Source: Oegoconia quadripuncta
Lineage: Eukaryota > Arthropoda > Insecta > Lepidoptera > Autostichidae
DNA: 64,000 bases
Assembly: GCA_949316235.1 (NCBI GenBank)
Contig: OX438744.1
Coordinates: forward strand, 1,364,001-1,428,000
Direction of reading: 5' to 3'
In this document: positions 10,716-20,681 of the stretch, in pieces
Layout of the letters: each line of letters opens with the position of its first letter
Numbering within the stretch: position 1 is the stretch's first letter
The notes under the pieces: generated by a model
Databases searched by the model: none
What the model was told of the DNA's origin: nothing
The model's input: only the letters and a program-made list of their open reading frames with translations
Translations under genes and position numbers: made by a program

Positions 10716-10940
10716 GACGACCGATTGGTGTAGTGAATAGTGACCCTGTCAGCGAAACCAACGGTTGCGGGTTCGAATCCCGCGACGGGTAAATGTTTGT
10801 GTGATGAATATGAACATTAATTCCTGAGTCATGGATGTTTTTATAAATATTTAGTATGTTTATCTATTATCTAGTATCCATAGTACAAGCTTTGCTTAGT
10901 GTTGGACTAGATGATTGATGTAAGTGTCCGAAATATTTAT
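10716..10940 (+). mobile_element. tSINE-2, full length
   Basis: Starts GACGACCGATTGGTGTAGTG (A-box region) with a perfect B-box GGTTCGAATCC at about 10772-10782. The ATTT-type tail extends as a (TTTATTA)-like simple repeat to 10981. Confidence 0.9.
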
Positions 10941-11091
10941 TTATTATTTATTTATTATTTATTTATTATTTATTTATTTAATGTCTGGTGCGCCCACTAG
11001 TGGCATTTTAATCAATCAATCAATCAAATAATTTTATTGTGATACACAGGTAATATGCAGGTGGTTACAGGTGTTTCTTTGATCTCTGTGA

Positions 11092-11690
11092 TCAAACTTC
11101 AAACTTCAAACATTTATTTCAACGTAAGATACATGATATCATTTGTTGAATGTCAATTTAAATCTACTGGAAGTAAAAAAGGTTTATTGCATCTATCTGT
11201 CAGTCGGTATGTCCAAGCTACTACCGCTTCGAAAAGGGAAATCATCTGTGGGAAAAGAAGCGGCGCAAGATACCCACAGGATCATTTTTTTTATTGTTAA
11301 TTGGATACGCATTTGACCACAATCTCACCTGAAGGGAAGTGACGATGTGGCCGAAGGTGAAGCACGCGATCCCAGTAAATGCCTATTCACCCTGCTCTTG
11401 AAGATCCCAAGGTTGTAAGATTCAGGAAAGACTGACGCCGGAATTGTCCTTTTTTTTAATTAAGTACCTATATAACTAATTTTGGGGAACTGGTCGAAGG
11501 GAGGGTGTTTGTCATTCAGCATGTTACTAATGTTATAATAACCTTTTTTTGCTAATGTTAGCCAGCTGTCATAGAATAGATTGTAAAATTTAAATATTAG
11601 GTACGTTAATTTTCCACTAGCATAACAATTAGACAAGTGGTTATTTATTAATTCATTATATATATATAAAAAAAATACTTTCAATTCCGA
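11092..11690 (-). mobile_element. LINE-E 3' end, interrupted by LINE-F
   Basis: A minus-strand LINE with 3' UTR at 11092-11288 (ATTTATTTCAACGTAAGATA shared with 17792 onward). The coding end at 11451-11690 reads KKGYYNISNMLNDK, equivalent to the LINE-E C-terminus KGYYKICDYLND. LINE-F occupies 11289-11450. Confidence 0.75.
11289..11450 (-). mobile_element. LINE-F 3' end nested in LINE-E
   Basis: Minus-strand coding tail equivalent to SVFPEPYNLGIFKSRVNRHL, followed by CACATCGTCACTTCCC and a short A-tail (T-run on the plus strand at 11285-11292). The LINE-E sequence resumes on the right. Confidence 0.75.
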
Positions 11691-11740
11691 TTAAAATAAT
11701 AACTTGACAGACATTATTCACAAATTATTCATTTCTATCA

Positions 11741-11971
11741 TCTAATTATGAGTTTGCGGCACTTGCCTTCGAGACTCTGGGCCCCTGGTCATCAGACACC
11801 AAAAATTTCGTAAAGGCGGTGTCTGATAAGCTAATTGTGGCATCAGGTGATATATGGGCGGGCTCTTTTTTCGCTCAAAGATTAAGCCTAGCAATTCAGC
11901 GGGGCAATGCAGTCAGTGTGTTGGGGACAATGCCCGATGTGGGAGAGCTAGACGCTATAAATTTTTTGTAA
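11741..11971 (+). pseudogene. retroelement-like C-terminal remnant, copy 1
   Basis: An open frame of 76 codons to a stop: EFAALAFETLGPWSSDT near the start, then GSFFAQRLSLAIQRGNAVS and VLGTMP. A second, differently decayed copy is at 13365-13601. The motif series ETLGPWG..GDPRAGSFLAQRLS.AIQRGNAASVLGT is familiar to me from predicted insect mobile-element proteins, where it forms a C-terminal tail, but I cannot name the family with certainty. There is no start codon or upstream domain here. Confidence 0.55.
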
Positions 11972-12171
11972 TTATGTAAATATTATGTTATTTTTATATT
12001 TTCTTTTTTTCTAAGTTCCATGTAAATAATAAAAAGTGTATATATGACACAAAAAATAGGAAATGTCAAGAGAAACACAAATTATATTTAATTGATCATA
12101 AATTCATGAAAAACTTTAAAATACATTTAGGGTCATTGTTCTGAGGATGAAGCAATCAAAGGGCTTCAAAT

Positions 12172-12207
12172 CAAAGGTCAAGTACCAACCCGTCGTGCAT
12201 AAAAAAA
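12172..12207 (+). mobile_element. tSINE-1 tail only
   Basis: GGTCAAGTACCAACCCG and GTGCATAAAAAAA, the last 30 bases of tSINE-1, ends 18 bases before an inverted tSINE-1. The pair is tail to tail. Confidence 0.65.
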
Positions 12208-12224
12208 TAATCAATATTATTTTT

Positions 12225-12475
12225 TTTTTATGCACGAAGAGTTCGTACTTGACCTCAATCACACCTGATGTTAAGTGAAGATGAGGTCGAAGGTGGAAGC
12301 GTACTAACCCGGAAACCCCAACACATTTGGGGGACTGGCTATCTTATCTCTGACAACCGGAACACAACAATGCTATTAACATTGCTGCTTGGCGGCAGAT
12401 TTAGATAAGATGGTGGTAGCTAGCCAGGCGGACATTTTAATATGCCCTACCACCAACCAAACCGAGTACTTCAAC
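12225..12475 (-). mobile_element. tSINE-1, 5'-truncated
   Basis: Minus strand; the tail is at the left (T-run, then GTACTTGACCTCAATCACAC) and it stops at CCGAGTACTTCAACAT, so the tRNA-like head is missing. Confidence 0.85.
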
Positions 12476-12479
12476 ATAT

Positions 12480-12640
12480 AAAATATCATATAAAATAAAT
12501 TATCATCCATTCTTTATTATTATAATAGCATTTATTACTTTCAAAATTATGCAGTTTGTTCTTAAAAACATTAACGTTTGTTGAATCGCGTATCGCTTTA
12601 GGGAATTTATTGTAAATTTTAGGTGCCAATGCGAAAAAGC
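12480..12640 (-). pseudogene. LINE C-terminal coding fragment
   Basis: The minus strand reads FFALAPKIYNKFPKAIRDST then NVNVFKNKLHNFESNKCYYN. The pattern (IYNKFP..I + hydrophobic, FK.KL..F) is the usual tail of LINE reverse transcriptase polyproteins. MITE-H begins directly at its right edge. Confidence 0.55.
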
Positions 12641-12641
12641 T

Positions 12642-13200
12642 TTTTTAATACAGTTGCTCAAAAAGTGGCATATTGCAGGGACGTATAGCGTGCGGGAAGT
12701 GGGATTTCCCGAACTAGTGCTTTTTCTTTGCAAACTGTCAAAATAATGTCTATTAAAAAGAAAAAACCAACCATGAAGTTTTTACTAAAAAAATTCATAG
12801 AAGTTTTGTTTATGATTTATGCAAATATTTCTAAAAAAAGCTACTAATTTGTTTCAATATCAGATTTAAAAGTAATTTTAATTGAAATTTAAACATTAAA
12901 TTAATATTAGTATCGGCCAAATTAAATTTATAAATATAAAAAAGTTGGCTGTATGACGTATACTGCCATAGTCTCTGCTTGTATTCTTTTACGGTTGGCG
13001 CCATTTTCCAAAAATTTTATTATTTTATTAAATTGCTTAATTTTTTCGCAACTGTATTAAAAATAGTCGTTCAGTACACGTGCGGAACCGTCATTGCAAC
13101 TCGTTCCGACTGTCAACCCTCACCTTCGGCTGCGCCTCGGCTCGGGTGACATTTGTCGGAACTCTTTGCAATGACAGGCTTTCCGCACTTGTATTGAAAT
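12642..13200. mobile_element. MITE-H, copy 1 (composite palindromic)
   Basis: Starts TTTTTAATACAGTTGC. An inverted copy of that terminus, GCAACTGTATTAAAAA, lies at about 13048-13063. It is followed by a 136-bp imperfect palindrome whose arms include GTGCGGAA, GTCATTGCAA and GTTCCGAC with their complements. The whole 559 bp recurs at 20027-20681 with very few differences. There is no coding sequence. Confidence 0.75.
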
Positions 13201-13364
13201 ATACTATTATGCATTTTAGCCGCTTTGGCCGGTAACAGGGACAATTTGCTCACAGCGCCGTTGGCACCTGACATGTGCATATAGGTCTAAGTTGGATTGT
13301 ACAAAACTGGCAGTTTCGTATATATACGAAACGAATTATGTACGAATTATATTGTATATATTAT

Positions 13365-13601
13365 ATAGACATCGGTTCCGAATACATTTTCCTAGCTTTC
13401 GGAGTCGAAACTTTAGGTCGTTGGGGGCCGGGCGCTCTTAAATTTTTCTTTGATATTTCAAAGCGCTTAGTCGATGTCACTGGTGACCCGAGAGCTGGTT
13501 GTTTCCTCGCCCAACGATTAAGTATCTGCATACAACAAGGAAACGCCGCCAGCGTTTTGGGTACCTTGCCTCGCGGCCCCAATTTTTTACATTTGTTCTA
13601 G
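13365..13601 (+). pseudogene. retroelement-like C-terminal remnant, copy 2
   Basis: Within a 108-codon open frame starting at 13275, the part from residue 31 on is the same family as 11741-11971: AFGVETLGRWGPGA at residues 41-54, GDPRAGCFLAQRLS at 70-83 and GNAASVLGTLPRG at 89-101. The first 30 residues are probably unrelated sequence. It is better conserved than copy 1 and ends cleanly at a stop. Confidence 0.6.
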
Positions 13602-13874
13602 TTTATATTTAAATTCCATCTCTTTATTTGTTACTGTTTTTAAATAAATATATTATTTAATATGTAATATAACGTGTTCGATCTCATAAATAAATAAATT
13701 TCCATTATATACAATATTTTCGTATATAAATATTTGGAACTTACATATGCGAAAAAAATATTCGAAATTCCCTCATTATAAACATTATGTCCTTCTTTCA
13801 TATATTGTTATTCACATGCATGATTTGTTAAAATTTTATAACTGCAACTTTTTAAATTTAATCTTAAATGATTA

Positions 13875-14128
13875 AATTCCTTTGCCCATACACACAGCGC
13901 CATCTAGTTCCACACTAAGGAACTAGGCTTGTATTATGGATACCAGACGGTTGATAAACTACACAAATACATTTTGTTTTGTAAATAAATACATAAATAA
14001 ATGAAAAACATCCATAACTCGGGAACACATGTTCATCATAAAAACATATGCCCATGGCAGGATTCGAACCCGCGACCTTTTGGTATAGCAGTCAGAATTT
14101 TTGACCACTACACACCAAACAGGTCGTC
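13875..14128 (-). mobile_element. tSINE-3, near full length
   Basis: Minus strand; tail end CATACACACAGCGCCATCTA at the left and tRNA-like head (inverted B-box GGATTCGAACCC, then CAAACAGGTCGTC) at the right. Confidence 0.88.
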
Positions 14129-14279
14129 AACCAACCAACCAACCAAAATGTCGTGGGTACTAAGAATTTTCTGGTTCTTTGGCTATAGTAGTTGCTAATC
14201 TTGGGTACAATAAATATTCCTGTCTATTCATAATGCGTTAGTATTGACATTAGAGAATCAAATCAATTTTTTTTCACAC

Positions 14280-14785
14280 GAATGTTAATGTCATTTCATT
14301 CATGCACTTTTTTATCGTTTTATTTCCTTGAAACTGTTGATAATGTTTCTATTTAAACTTATTCATGGTTTCATTAACGCTCCTGACACCCTTGCGCGCC
14401 TTCGCTCCTCTGTTCCCCGACCCGGCAGTCGTCTACCCAATCGTAAAGTACTGTCCCCCCCCTCCGACAGAACCAACATCGGTCAACACAGCCCATTGTA
14501 TCGAATGTGTGCATTATGTAATAGTACAAGAAACCAGATTGATATATTTTTAGGAACAATCGCCTCCACTAAGAAAGTTATCTATGGTTGTATATGTATT
14601 CAGGATTAATCATCCTTAATACATATACATCGTTTTGTATAACAATTATAAATAGGTCTTTTTGTATCGTTTTAGTGATTTAGTTAATAGCCTAGTTTAT
14701 TCTTAAGTATTGAGACTGTTTACCTGTGTGCATGCTGTGTTCACATCAAGTAGGATACATTCAATCAATTATTAAGTAATGTTGG
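14280..14785 (+). mobile_element. LINE 3' end with C-terminal coding tail
   Basis: The frame at 14328-14609 (93 aa) contains FKLIHGFINAPDTLARLRSS, then RTNIGQHSPLYRMCALCN and DIF. This resembles the last 80-90 residues of LINE polyproteins (FLFKLLNG...RTNY..NSPI.RM...N). A 3' UTR of about 170 bp follows. Whether the stretch upstream belongs to the element is unclear, and no reverse transcriptase motifs remain. Confidence 0.55.
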
Positions 14786-15129
14786 TTTTTTTTTTTTTTT
14801 TTTTTTTATGCATAACGGGTTGGTACTTGACCTCAATCACACCTGATGTTAAGTGAAGATGAGGTCGAAGATGGAAGCGTACTGACCCGGAAACCCCAAC
14901 ACATTTGGGGGACTGGCTATCTTATCTCTGACAACCGGAACACGACAATGCTATTAACATTGCTGCTTGGCGGCAGATTTAGATAAGATGGTGGTAGCTA
15001 GCCAGGCGGACATTTAAAATGCCCTACCACCAACCAAACCGAGTACTTAAATATGTACCCCGCTGGGGATCGAACCCGCGACCTCCGAATCGTAAACCCA
15101 ATGTTGTTTCATTGAGCCACGGAGGCGGT
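14786..15129 (-). mobile_element. tSINE-1, full length
   Basis: Minus strand with a 22-base T-run at its left (3' tail), the full body, and an intact head ending GTGGCTCAATG-equivalent at 15105-15129. One of the longest tails in the family, suggesting a fairly recent insertion. Confidence 0.92.
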
Positions 15130-15420
15130 TAAAAGACTAAAAATATTGTGAATTGTGTCCAGTTTTGTGAACCGTATAAAAAAAAAAAAAAAGAAACTGA
15201 AAACTGGCTACGCCCATGATAATAACCATACATAATAATATTGAGTATATTGTATCTACAATACGATACTATACTATACTTGTATATCAACTATTTGGAA
15301 TTTGACGCGCCATTACCTACGGAGTGAACTAACCACAATGTTGTGCCGGGGATATTCACGGTAATATTGTATAGAGACGACAAGTGTTATGTGTTTGAGT
15401 GATATTGCAAAAATACGTGT

Positions 15421-15516
15421 CCATTGCGGGTGTCCATGGGCGGCGGTGATTGCTTTCCATCAGGTGACCCGCATGCTCGTTTGCCGCCCTCTCATATAAA
15501 AAAAAAAAAAAAAAAA
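15421..15516 (+). mobile_element. LINE-G 3' UTR tail
   Basis: GTGTCCATGGGCGGCGGTG through CATCAGGTGACCCGCATGC to TGCCGCCCTCTCATAT and a poly(A). It matches 18591-18680 in inverse orientation almost base for base. Confidence 0.8.
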
Positions 15517-15751
15517 TACGAGGTGACAGGTTCTTCGCCATGTTTCCGAATATATTTAGCAACACTGCTATTTAAATTGGTATATTTTCGAGGATTTTTT
15601 AAATTTGTATTTTTTTTTAATATTTATGATGTAATAAAATTCGTGTATAGGTTCTCAGCTATGTTTAATGGAAATCGTTTAATTCGGGTTGGTCTTGATC
15701 AGTGGTGGGCAAACTTACTTAATAGGGGGACAGAAATTTTTTTATAATAAT

Positions 15752-15990
15752 TATCAATCAATCAATCAAGTACACTTTATTGCACAAAAATTCTACAATG
15801 CACTTCATAAATATAGCTTCAAAAAAACTTATAATTGTACAACCAGGCGGTCTTATCGCTATTAAGCGATTTCTACTACCTTTGGGTAGAGAAAAAAGTA
15901 GAACGGGATAAAGCAAGTGGGTTATGCACCATAGACCTAAAAAAATATATAAAATAATAGATACCAAACAATAGATACAAACATACATAC
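15752..15990 (-). mobile_element. RTE-type LINE 3' UTR with (CAAT)n tail
   Basis: Minus-strand 3' UTR with tail repeat (TCAA)n at 15753-15769 and the conserved core AAGACCGCC / ATCGCTTAATAGCGAT. It sits inside the hAT-like element. Confidence 0.65.
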
Positions 15991-16020
15991 GTTAGATATG
16001 AACATCAACTTACATGCAAT

Positions 16021-16453
16021 CATCATTTTCCTGCCATTATCCCACTCTAAGTGGGGTCGGCACAACATGTCATCCTCTTCCACTCTCCTCTATCAGCCGT
16101 CATCTCCGTACTCACCCCTTTCACACACATATCATTCCTCACGCAGTCTACCCACACCTTCTTTGGTCTTCCTCTACCTCTGTATCCCTCCACATTCATA
16201 CTTAACACTCGTCTTGTTACGTGCCTTTCATCCCTCCTCATAATGTGCCCAAACCATGCTAACCTATTACTCCTCAGCTTTTCTGTTATTGGCGCCACTT
16301 TTAGACTTCCTCTGATATACTCATTCCTGATCTTATCCATTCTAGTCACACCACACATCCACCTTAGCATTCTCATCTCTGCCACATGCATTCTACTTTC
16401 ATCAGTTTCTTTCATTGCCCAACATTCATATCCATACATGGTGACAGGTCAGG
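16021..16453 (-). pseudogene. BovB-like RTE C-terminus, 5'-truncated insertion
   Basis: The minus strand codes an open 130-residue tail: YGYECWAMKETDESRMHVAE, MRMLRWMCGVTRMDKIRNEY, then RLAWFGHIMRRDERHVTRRV, GRGRPKKVW and TCCADPT at the stop. This is the terminal domain of RTE/BovB-like polyproteins. It is flanked by a 16-bp TSD, TCAACTTACATGYAAT, at 16005-16020 and 16454-16469. No reverse transcriptase or endonuclease is included, so it is nonfunctional despite the open frame. Confidence 0.85.
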
Positions 16454-16964
16454 TCAACTTACATGTAATGATAGTGTAAAATATACCTACATATAAATTG
16501 TTATTAATAGCATTAATAATTATCGCAGGCCATGTATTATTTATTTCGAAAGACCGTCGTCGCGGGCCGAATGAATTCATTTCGCGGGCCAGAGCCGGCC
16601 CGCGGGCCTTACTCGGCCCACCACTGGTCTAGCAAGATGGTAATATAATGGTCAAACGTGCAATACTTGATAAGCAAAAAATTGGCATATCTGATAGATA
16701 CATCACACCCTTTTGAAAAGTACCCACCTATCTGATGCATTACATTTTAGAATATCCATTATTTATTAATCTATGCACCTGTTTTACAATGTTTACGATA
16801 TATTTATTTACATCTACTTAGATATTTATTCTATTATAAATATATAATTATATATACTTAAATATGATTTATTGTTTATAATAACTTGTATAATATCAAT
16901 ATACCTAATCATGTGTATTTTTTTTTTTATTTTTTTTAATTAGAATTTCATATCCATTTGCGTT

Positions 16965-17213
16965 CTCATACCGCTCACTAGTTCCAAACTGGTCCCAACA
17001 GTATACCAGCGCTCCATCCGTCCGCGGGCGGAGCACCATGCTGAGTTGGAACCATTTTGTCCCTACAGCACATAATAACTGATATTTCAGAATTTTTATT
17101 CCTGTAATACTGCTATACTGTTCTGTTCTGTATTACCAATTGTTATAATTGTGCAATGTGCTTAGAGGCAAATAAACAAATTATCTATCTATCTATCTAT
17201 CTAATAATAATTT
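16965..17213 (+). mobile_element. LINE 3' end with (ATCT)n tail
   Basis: Ends GCAAATAAACAAATT followed by (ATCT)n at 17187-17212. The upstream GC-richer block (CCGTCCGCGGGCGGAGC) looks like the last coding part. The family was not identified. Confidence 0.5.
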
Positions 17214-17791
17214 CTTTCTCGCGGATTTTCTAAATTTTGTCAAACATTTTACCCCGGCTGTAAGAGTATGTATACATACCCTATCCCTATATGTTTTAAC
17301 GCGTAGTGAATGAATTAGGTTCTTGCTACAAATTAGTTAACGTTCTTGCTTCAAGCGGCTTGATCGTCCCCGAAGGCTTTTAAACTTAAAATTTATAATA
17401 GTTTTGCCTGTATAACGTCCTTAATCCACACCAAACTCAAACTTTTCACTAAACAAATATACGTACACGTTTCGCACGAGGATAGCACATTAAATCAACA
17501 CTGAAACCTTATACACACAACGACCTTATGGAGAGAATAGGGAAAGATACACAAGTAGGTAGGCAATGGGAAATTTCCCAGCGTAATCCAATTTACGAGC
17601 GTTTCCGACAAACGTTTACTCAGAATTACCGACAATTATCGGTCACGGAAATACCGCCAATTTGTCTTTGGAAATAGCTAAGTACAAAGGGAGATTGGAG
17701 CTGGGAAAGATTGCGAATGACGCGAATAAGTGATATCTCAAACTCTACAAATAATCACAAGTGATGGCTTCAAAATTGCAGTGTATTGTAT
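17214..17791. other. unassigned sequence
   Basis: No repeat family or coding sequence recognised. Confidence 0.4.
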
Positions 17792-18405
17792 ATCAAACTT
17801 CAAGCATTTATTTCAACGTAAGATACATGATATCATTAGTTGAATGTCAATTTAAATCTACTGGAAATAAAAAAGTTTATTGCATCTATCTGTCAGTCGG
17901 TATATCCAAGCTACTACCGCTTCGGAAAGGGAATTCATCTGTGGGAAAAGAAGCGGCACAAAAAACTCACAGGATCATTGTTTTTTTTTTTTAAATAAAG
18001 TATATAACTAATACAATTTTATAATTTTGGGGAGCTGGTCGAAGTACACCAAGCGTGTTTGTCATTCAGGTAGTCACTAATTTTATAATAACCCTTTTTT
18101 GCTAATGTTATTTTGACATAATCTTTAAATTTTTTTCTCAGTTAGATTAATGATATTCTCAGGTATAAGGTTATAAAAGCGTATACAGTGTCCCACAAAT
18201 GATGTATTAACTTTGCTTAATCTGAACATAGGGGTAGCCAATTTGTTCTTATATCTCAAATTTAAATTATGCTTGTCACTATTTTTCGGGAACGTAGAAA
18301 TATTTTTTCGAACGTACATAATATTTTCGTAAATGAACAGTGAAGGAACAGTTAAAATATTAATTTCTTTAAACCTGCTTTATATCATCTCGAGATCACA
18401 TGTAA
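17792..18405 (-). mobile_element. LINE-E (subfamily), 5'-truncated
   Basis: Minus strand. Coding end at 18125-18319 includes MYVRKNISTFPKNSDKHNLN and VNTSFVGHCIRFYNLIPENI, the LINE-E C-terminal domain. The 3' UTR is at 17792-18000. It shows what the interrupted copies at 11092-11690 and 39335-40220 looked like before insertion. Confidence 0.8.
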
Positions 18406-18461
18406 TATTATTTAAGTTGGAATATGTTGTTATTTTTTTTTTCGGCTTTTGTATTATCTAA

Positions 18462-18866
18462 TCTAACTAATATTATAAATGCGAAACATTGGATGTCCGT
18501 TTGTTTGTTGCTCAATCGCGGCGAAACGGATGAATCGATTTGGATGAAATTTGATATATAGATAGACTATACCCTGAATTGAGACATAGAATTTTTTTTT
18601 TTATATGAGAGGGCGGCAAACGAGCATGCGGGTCACCTGATGGAAAGCAATCACCGCCGCCCATGGACACCCGCAACACCAAAAGGGTCACAGATGCGTT
18701 GCCGGCCTTTGAGGAAGGTGTAGGCTCGTTACTTGAAGGTTCCAATGTCGTACTCGTTCGGAATACCGCTGCCGGAAGTCCGTTCCACAGGGTGGTCGTA
18801 CGTGGTAAGAAGAAGAAGGATATTTTTAATCCGGATAAAGTGAGTAATTACTGCGGTATAAACCAA
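18462..18866 (+). mobile_element. short Helitron interrupted by LINE-G
   Basis: Starts TCTAACTAATATTATAAATG and continues to GAGACATAGA at 18590. After LINE-G (18591-18815) the same Helitron resumes with GATATTTTTAATCCGGATAA. The 3' hairpin end is missing. Confidence 0.75.
18591..18815 (-). mobile_element. LINE-G 3' end nested in a Helitron
   Basis: T-run at left (poly(A) tail), then the 3' UTR shared with 15421-15516. The coding tail on the minus strand corresponds to NTKRV..ALPAF-complement of the [15 protein letters not shown] block. It is truncated at the codons for LWN.LPAAVFP. Confidence 0.75.
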
Positions 18867-19011
18867 TTACACATATCCGTGTTAAGGTTAGTCTTTATAT
18901 GTCGTTCAGTGTGTCAAATAAACGCATTATATATTATTGCATCAGGATTTTTAACGATCGACGAAACAAACAAACAAGAATGGAGAAATGAGCAAGGAGA
19001 TGACTGAATAC

Positions 19012-19080
19012 GAATAAGAATAGGAATCGTTTATTTGACCCATTTAGCGACACACATATTATTTTTACATAAAGTGTGAA
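19012..19080 (-). mobile_element. LINE 3' tail fragment
   Basis: (GAATA)-type repeat, then CGTTTATTTGACCCATTTAG and CGACACACA. It shares this block with 47815-47990. The CA microsatellite follows directly. Confidence 0.55.
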
Positions 19081-19205
19081 AATATATACATATATATACA
19101 TACACACACACACACACACACACACCGCAACACACAGACATACACATACAAACATACACACACAAACACGCACATATACATTCACACATGTACACACTCA
19201 TATGT
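19080..19205. repeat. (CA)n-rich microsatellite
   Basis: An imperfect CACA/CATA array with an uninterrupted (CA)n core at about 19102-19125. The cysteine- and valine-rich open frames on the minus strand are translations of this array. Confidence 0.9.
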
Positions 19206-19364
19206 ACATTACCACACATGCCATAATCTTTATTATTATTATTACAGTTTAGCATACACTACTTATATATATTTTCGTGGCAATTGTCATATGTATTTCT
19301 GTTGTCATATATTGTTATCTTTATTCTGAAGAATAAATTTAAATTCTCATACTCTATCCGCATT

Positions 19365-19480
19365 GAGGAACGGTGTTTTCTAACACAAGTATATTTTGTA
19401 CTTACCAGAAAACACCGTCCACTGTTTATTGTTGTTAAATGTGAGAAAGAAATAAACGATTTTTATTTTTATTTTATATA
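19365..19480 (+). repeat. inverted repeat plus LINE-like tail
   Basis: CGGTGTTTTCT and AGAAAACACCG form 11-bp arms at about 19371-19432. The text then ends GAAATAAACG(ATTTTT)n-like, a LINE-style 3' terminus. Confidence 0.45.
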
Positions 19481-19537
19481 CAGTGAGTTTAGGACCGAGT
19501 GAGATAAAAGTGTAGTACACAAACCAGTTTCATGTGC

Positions 19538-20026
19538 AAAGTTCAAAGTCAAAGTCATTTATTCAAAGTAGGATACACGATATCACTTTTTGAATGTCAT
19601 TTAACAATGAATTAAATTAAAATACATAAATTCACAGTCACACCAGGCTTTTTTATCGTTTAGATATTCGTCAATTTTGTAATATGCCTTTTTATGCAAG
19701 GACTTCTTAATATATATTTTAAACTTATTGTCGTTGAGATCTAGTACATCAGACGGCAGTTTATTATAGAAGCGTATACCATTGCCCATGAAAGATGTGT
19801 TAACTTTTGTGAGTCTAAACCGTGGAACCGCAAGTTTCTTCTTATTTCTAGTATTAAAACTATGATTGTCACAATTTTTATTAAATATTGATATATTCTT
19901 ACGAACATACATAATGTTGTCGTTGTGTGTTAGAATAGGTGCTCCTATCTCATAATGTAGTTTACAGTGTTCAATAAAAATAGCTAAGCAGTTTCTCTTA
20001 TAGACTAAAAAGTTCTTAAAAATTAA
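19538..20026 (-). mobile_element. LINE-E, 5'-truncated by MITE-H
   Basis: Minus strand; tail AAAGTCAAAGTC at left. The open frame at 19601-19912 (103 aa) contains MYVRKNISIFNKNCDNHSFN, NGIRFYNKLPSDV and KKAYYKIDEYLNDKKAW. MITE-H copy 2 starts at its right edge. Confidence 0.8.
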
Positions 20027-20681
20027 TTTTTAATACAGTTGCTCAAAAAGTGGCATATTGCAGGGACGTATAGCGTGCGGGAAGTGGGATTTCCCGAACT
20101 AGTGCTTTTTCTTTGCAAACTGTCAAAATAATGTCTATTAAAAAGAAAAAACCAACCATGAAGTTTTTACTAAAAAAATTCATAGAAGTTTTTATGATTT
20201 ATGCAAATATTTCTAAAAAAAAGCTATACTAATTTGTTTCAATATCAGATTTAAAAGTAATTTTAATTGAAATTTAAACATTAAATTAATATTAGTATCG
20301 GCCAAATTAAATTTATAAATATAAAAAAGTTGGCTGTATGACGTATACTGCCATAGTCTCTGCTTGTATTCTTTTACGGTTGGCGCCATTTTCCAATTTT
20401 AATAGTTTGTCTCAAACAGTAAATATGCAACCTAAAACTTCCCCAGTTACTATAAAAAACTGTACCAATTTCAATGTATATGTGAATTATAACTTTTGTA
20501 AGAAATAAATGATTAGTTAGTTGAGTTTATTGTGTTTTTATTATTTTATTAAATTGCTTAATTTTTTCGCAACTGTATTAAAAATAGTCGTTCAGTACAC
20601 GTGCGGAACCGTCATTGCAACTCGTTCCGACTGTCAACCCTCACCTTCGGCTGCGACTCGGCTCGAGTGACATTTGTCGGA
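20027..20681. mobile_element. MITE-H, copy 2
   Basis: Nearly identical to 12642-13200. It has about 135 extra bases between GGCGCCATTTTCCA and TTATTATTTTATT, including TTTGTCTCAAACAG and AATAAATGAT. The terminal palindrome is cut short at GACATTTGTCGG. Confidence 0.75.

Larger units (their letters stand above)
15700..16626. mobile_element. hAT-like element, interrupted
   Basis: The left end is CAGTGGTGGGCAAACTT and the right end CGGCCCACCACTG, an 11-bp inverted terminal pair of hAT type (CAGTG ends). Flanking octamers GTCTTGAT and GTCTAGCA agree at five positions, consistent with a decayed 8-bp TSD. The GC-rich subterminal region GCGGGCC..GGCCCGCGGGCC lies at 16562-16610. The middle is replaced by an RTE 3' end carrying a BovB piece. 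Confidence 0.65.

Noticed and set aside
10716..10800. Possible tRNA genes at each GGTTCGAATCC (also 28989, 31768, 36438, 37706 and others)
   Set aside because: The A- and B-boxes are those of SINE heads. The sequences do not fold into a full cloverleaf with matching acceptor stems, and each continues into the same SINE body.
16051..16479. 142-codon plus-strand frame (serine/leucine-rich)
   Set aside because: It is the antisense shadow of the BovB-like coding sequence on the minus strand.
18934..19255. Cys/Val-rich minus-strand frames
   Set aside because: They translate the CA microsatellite.
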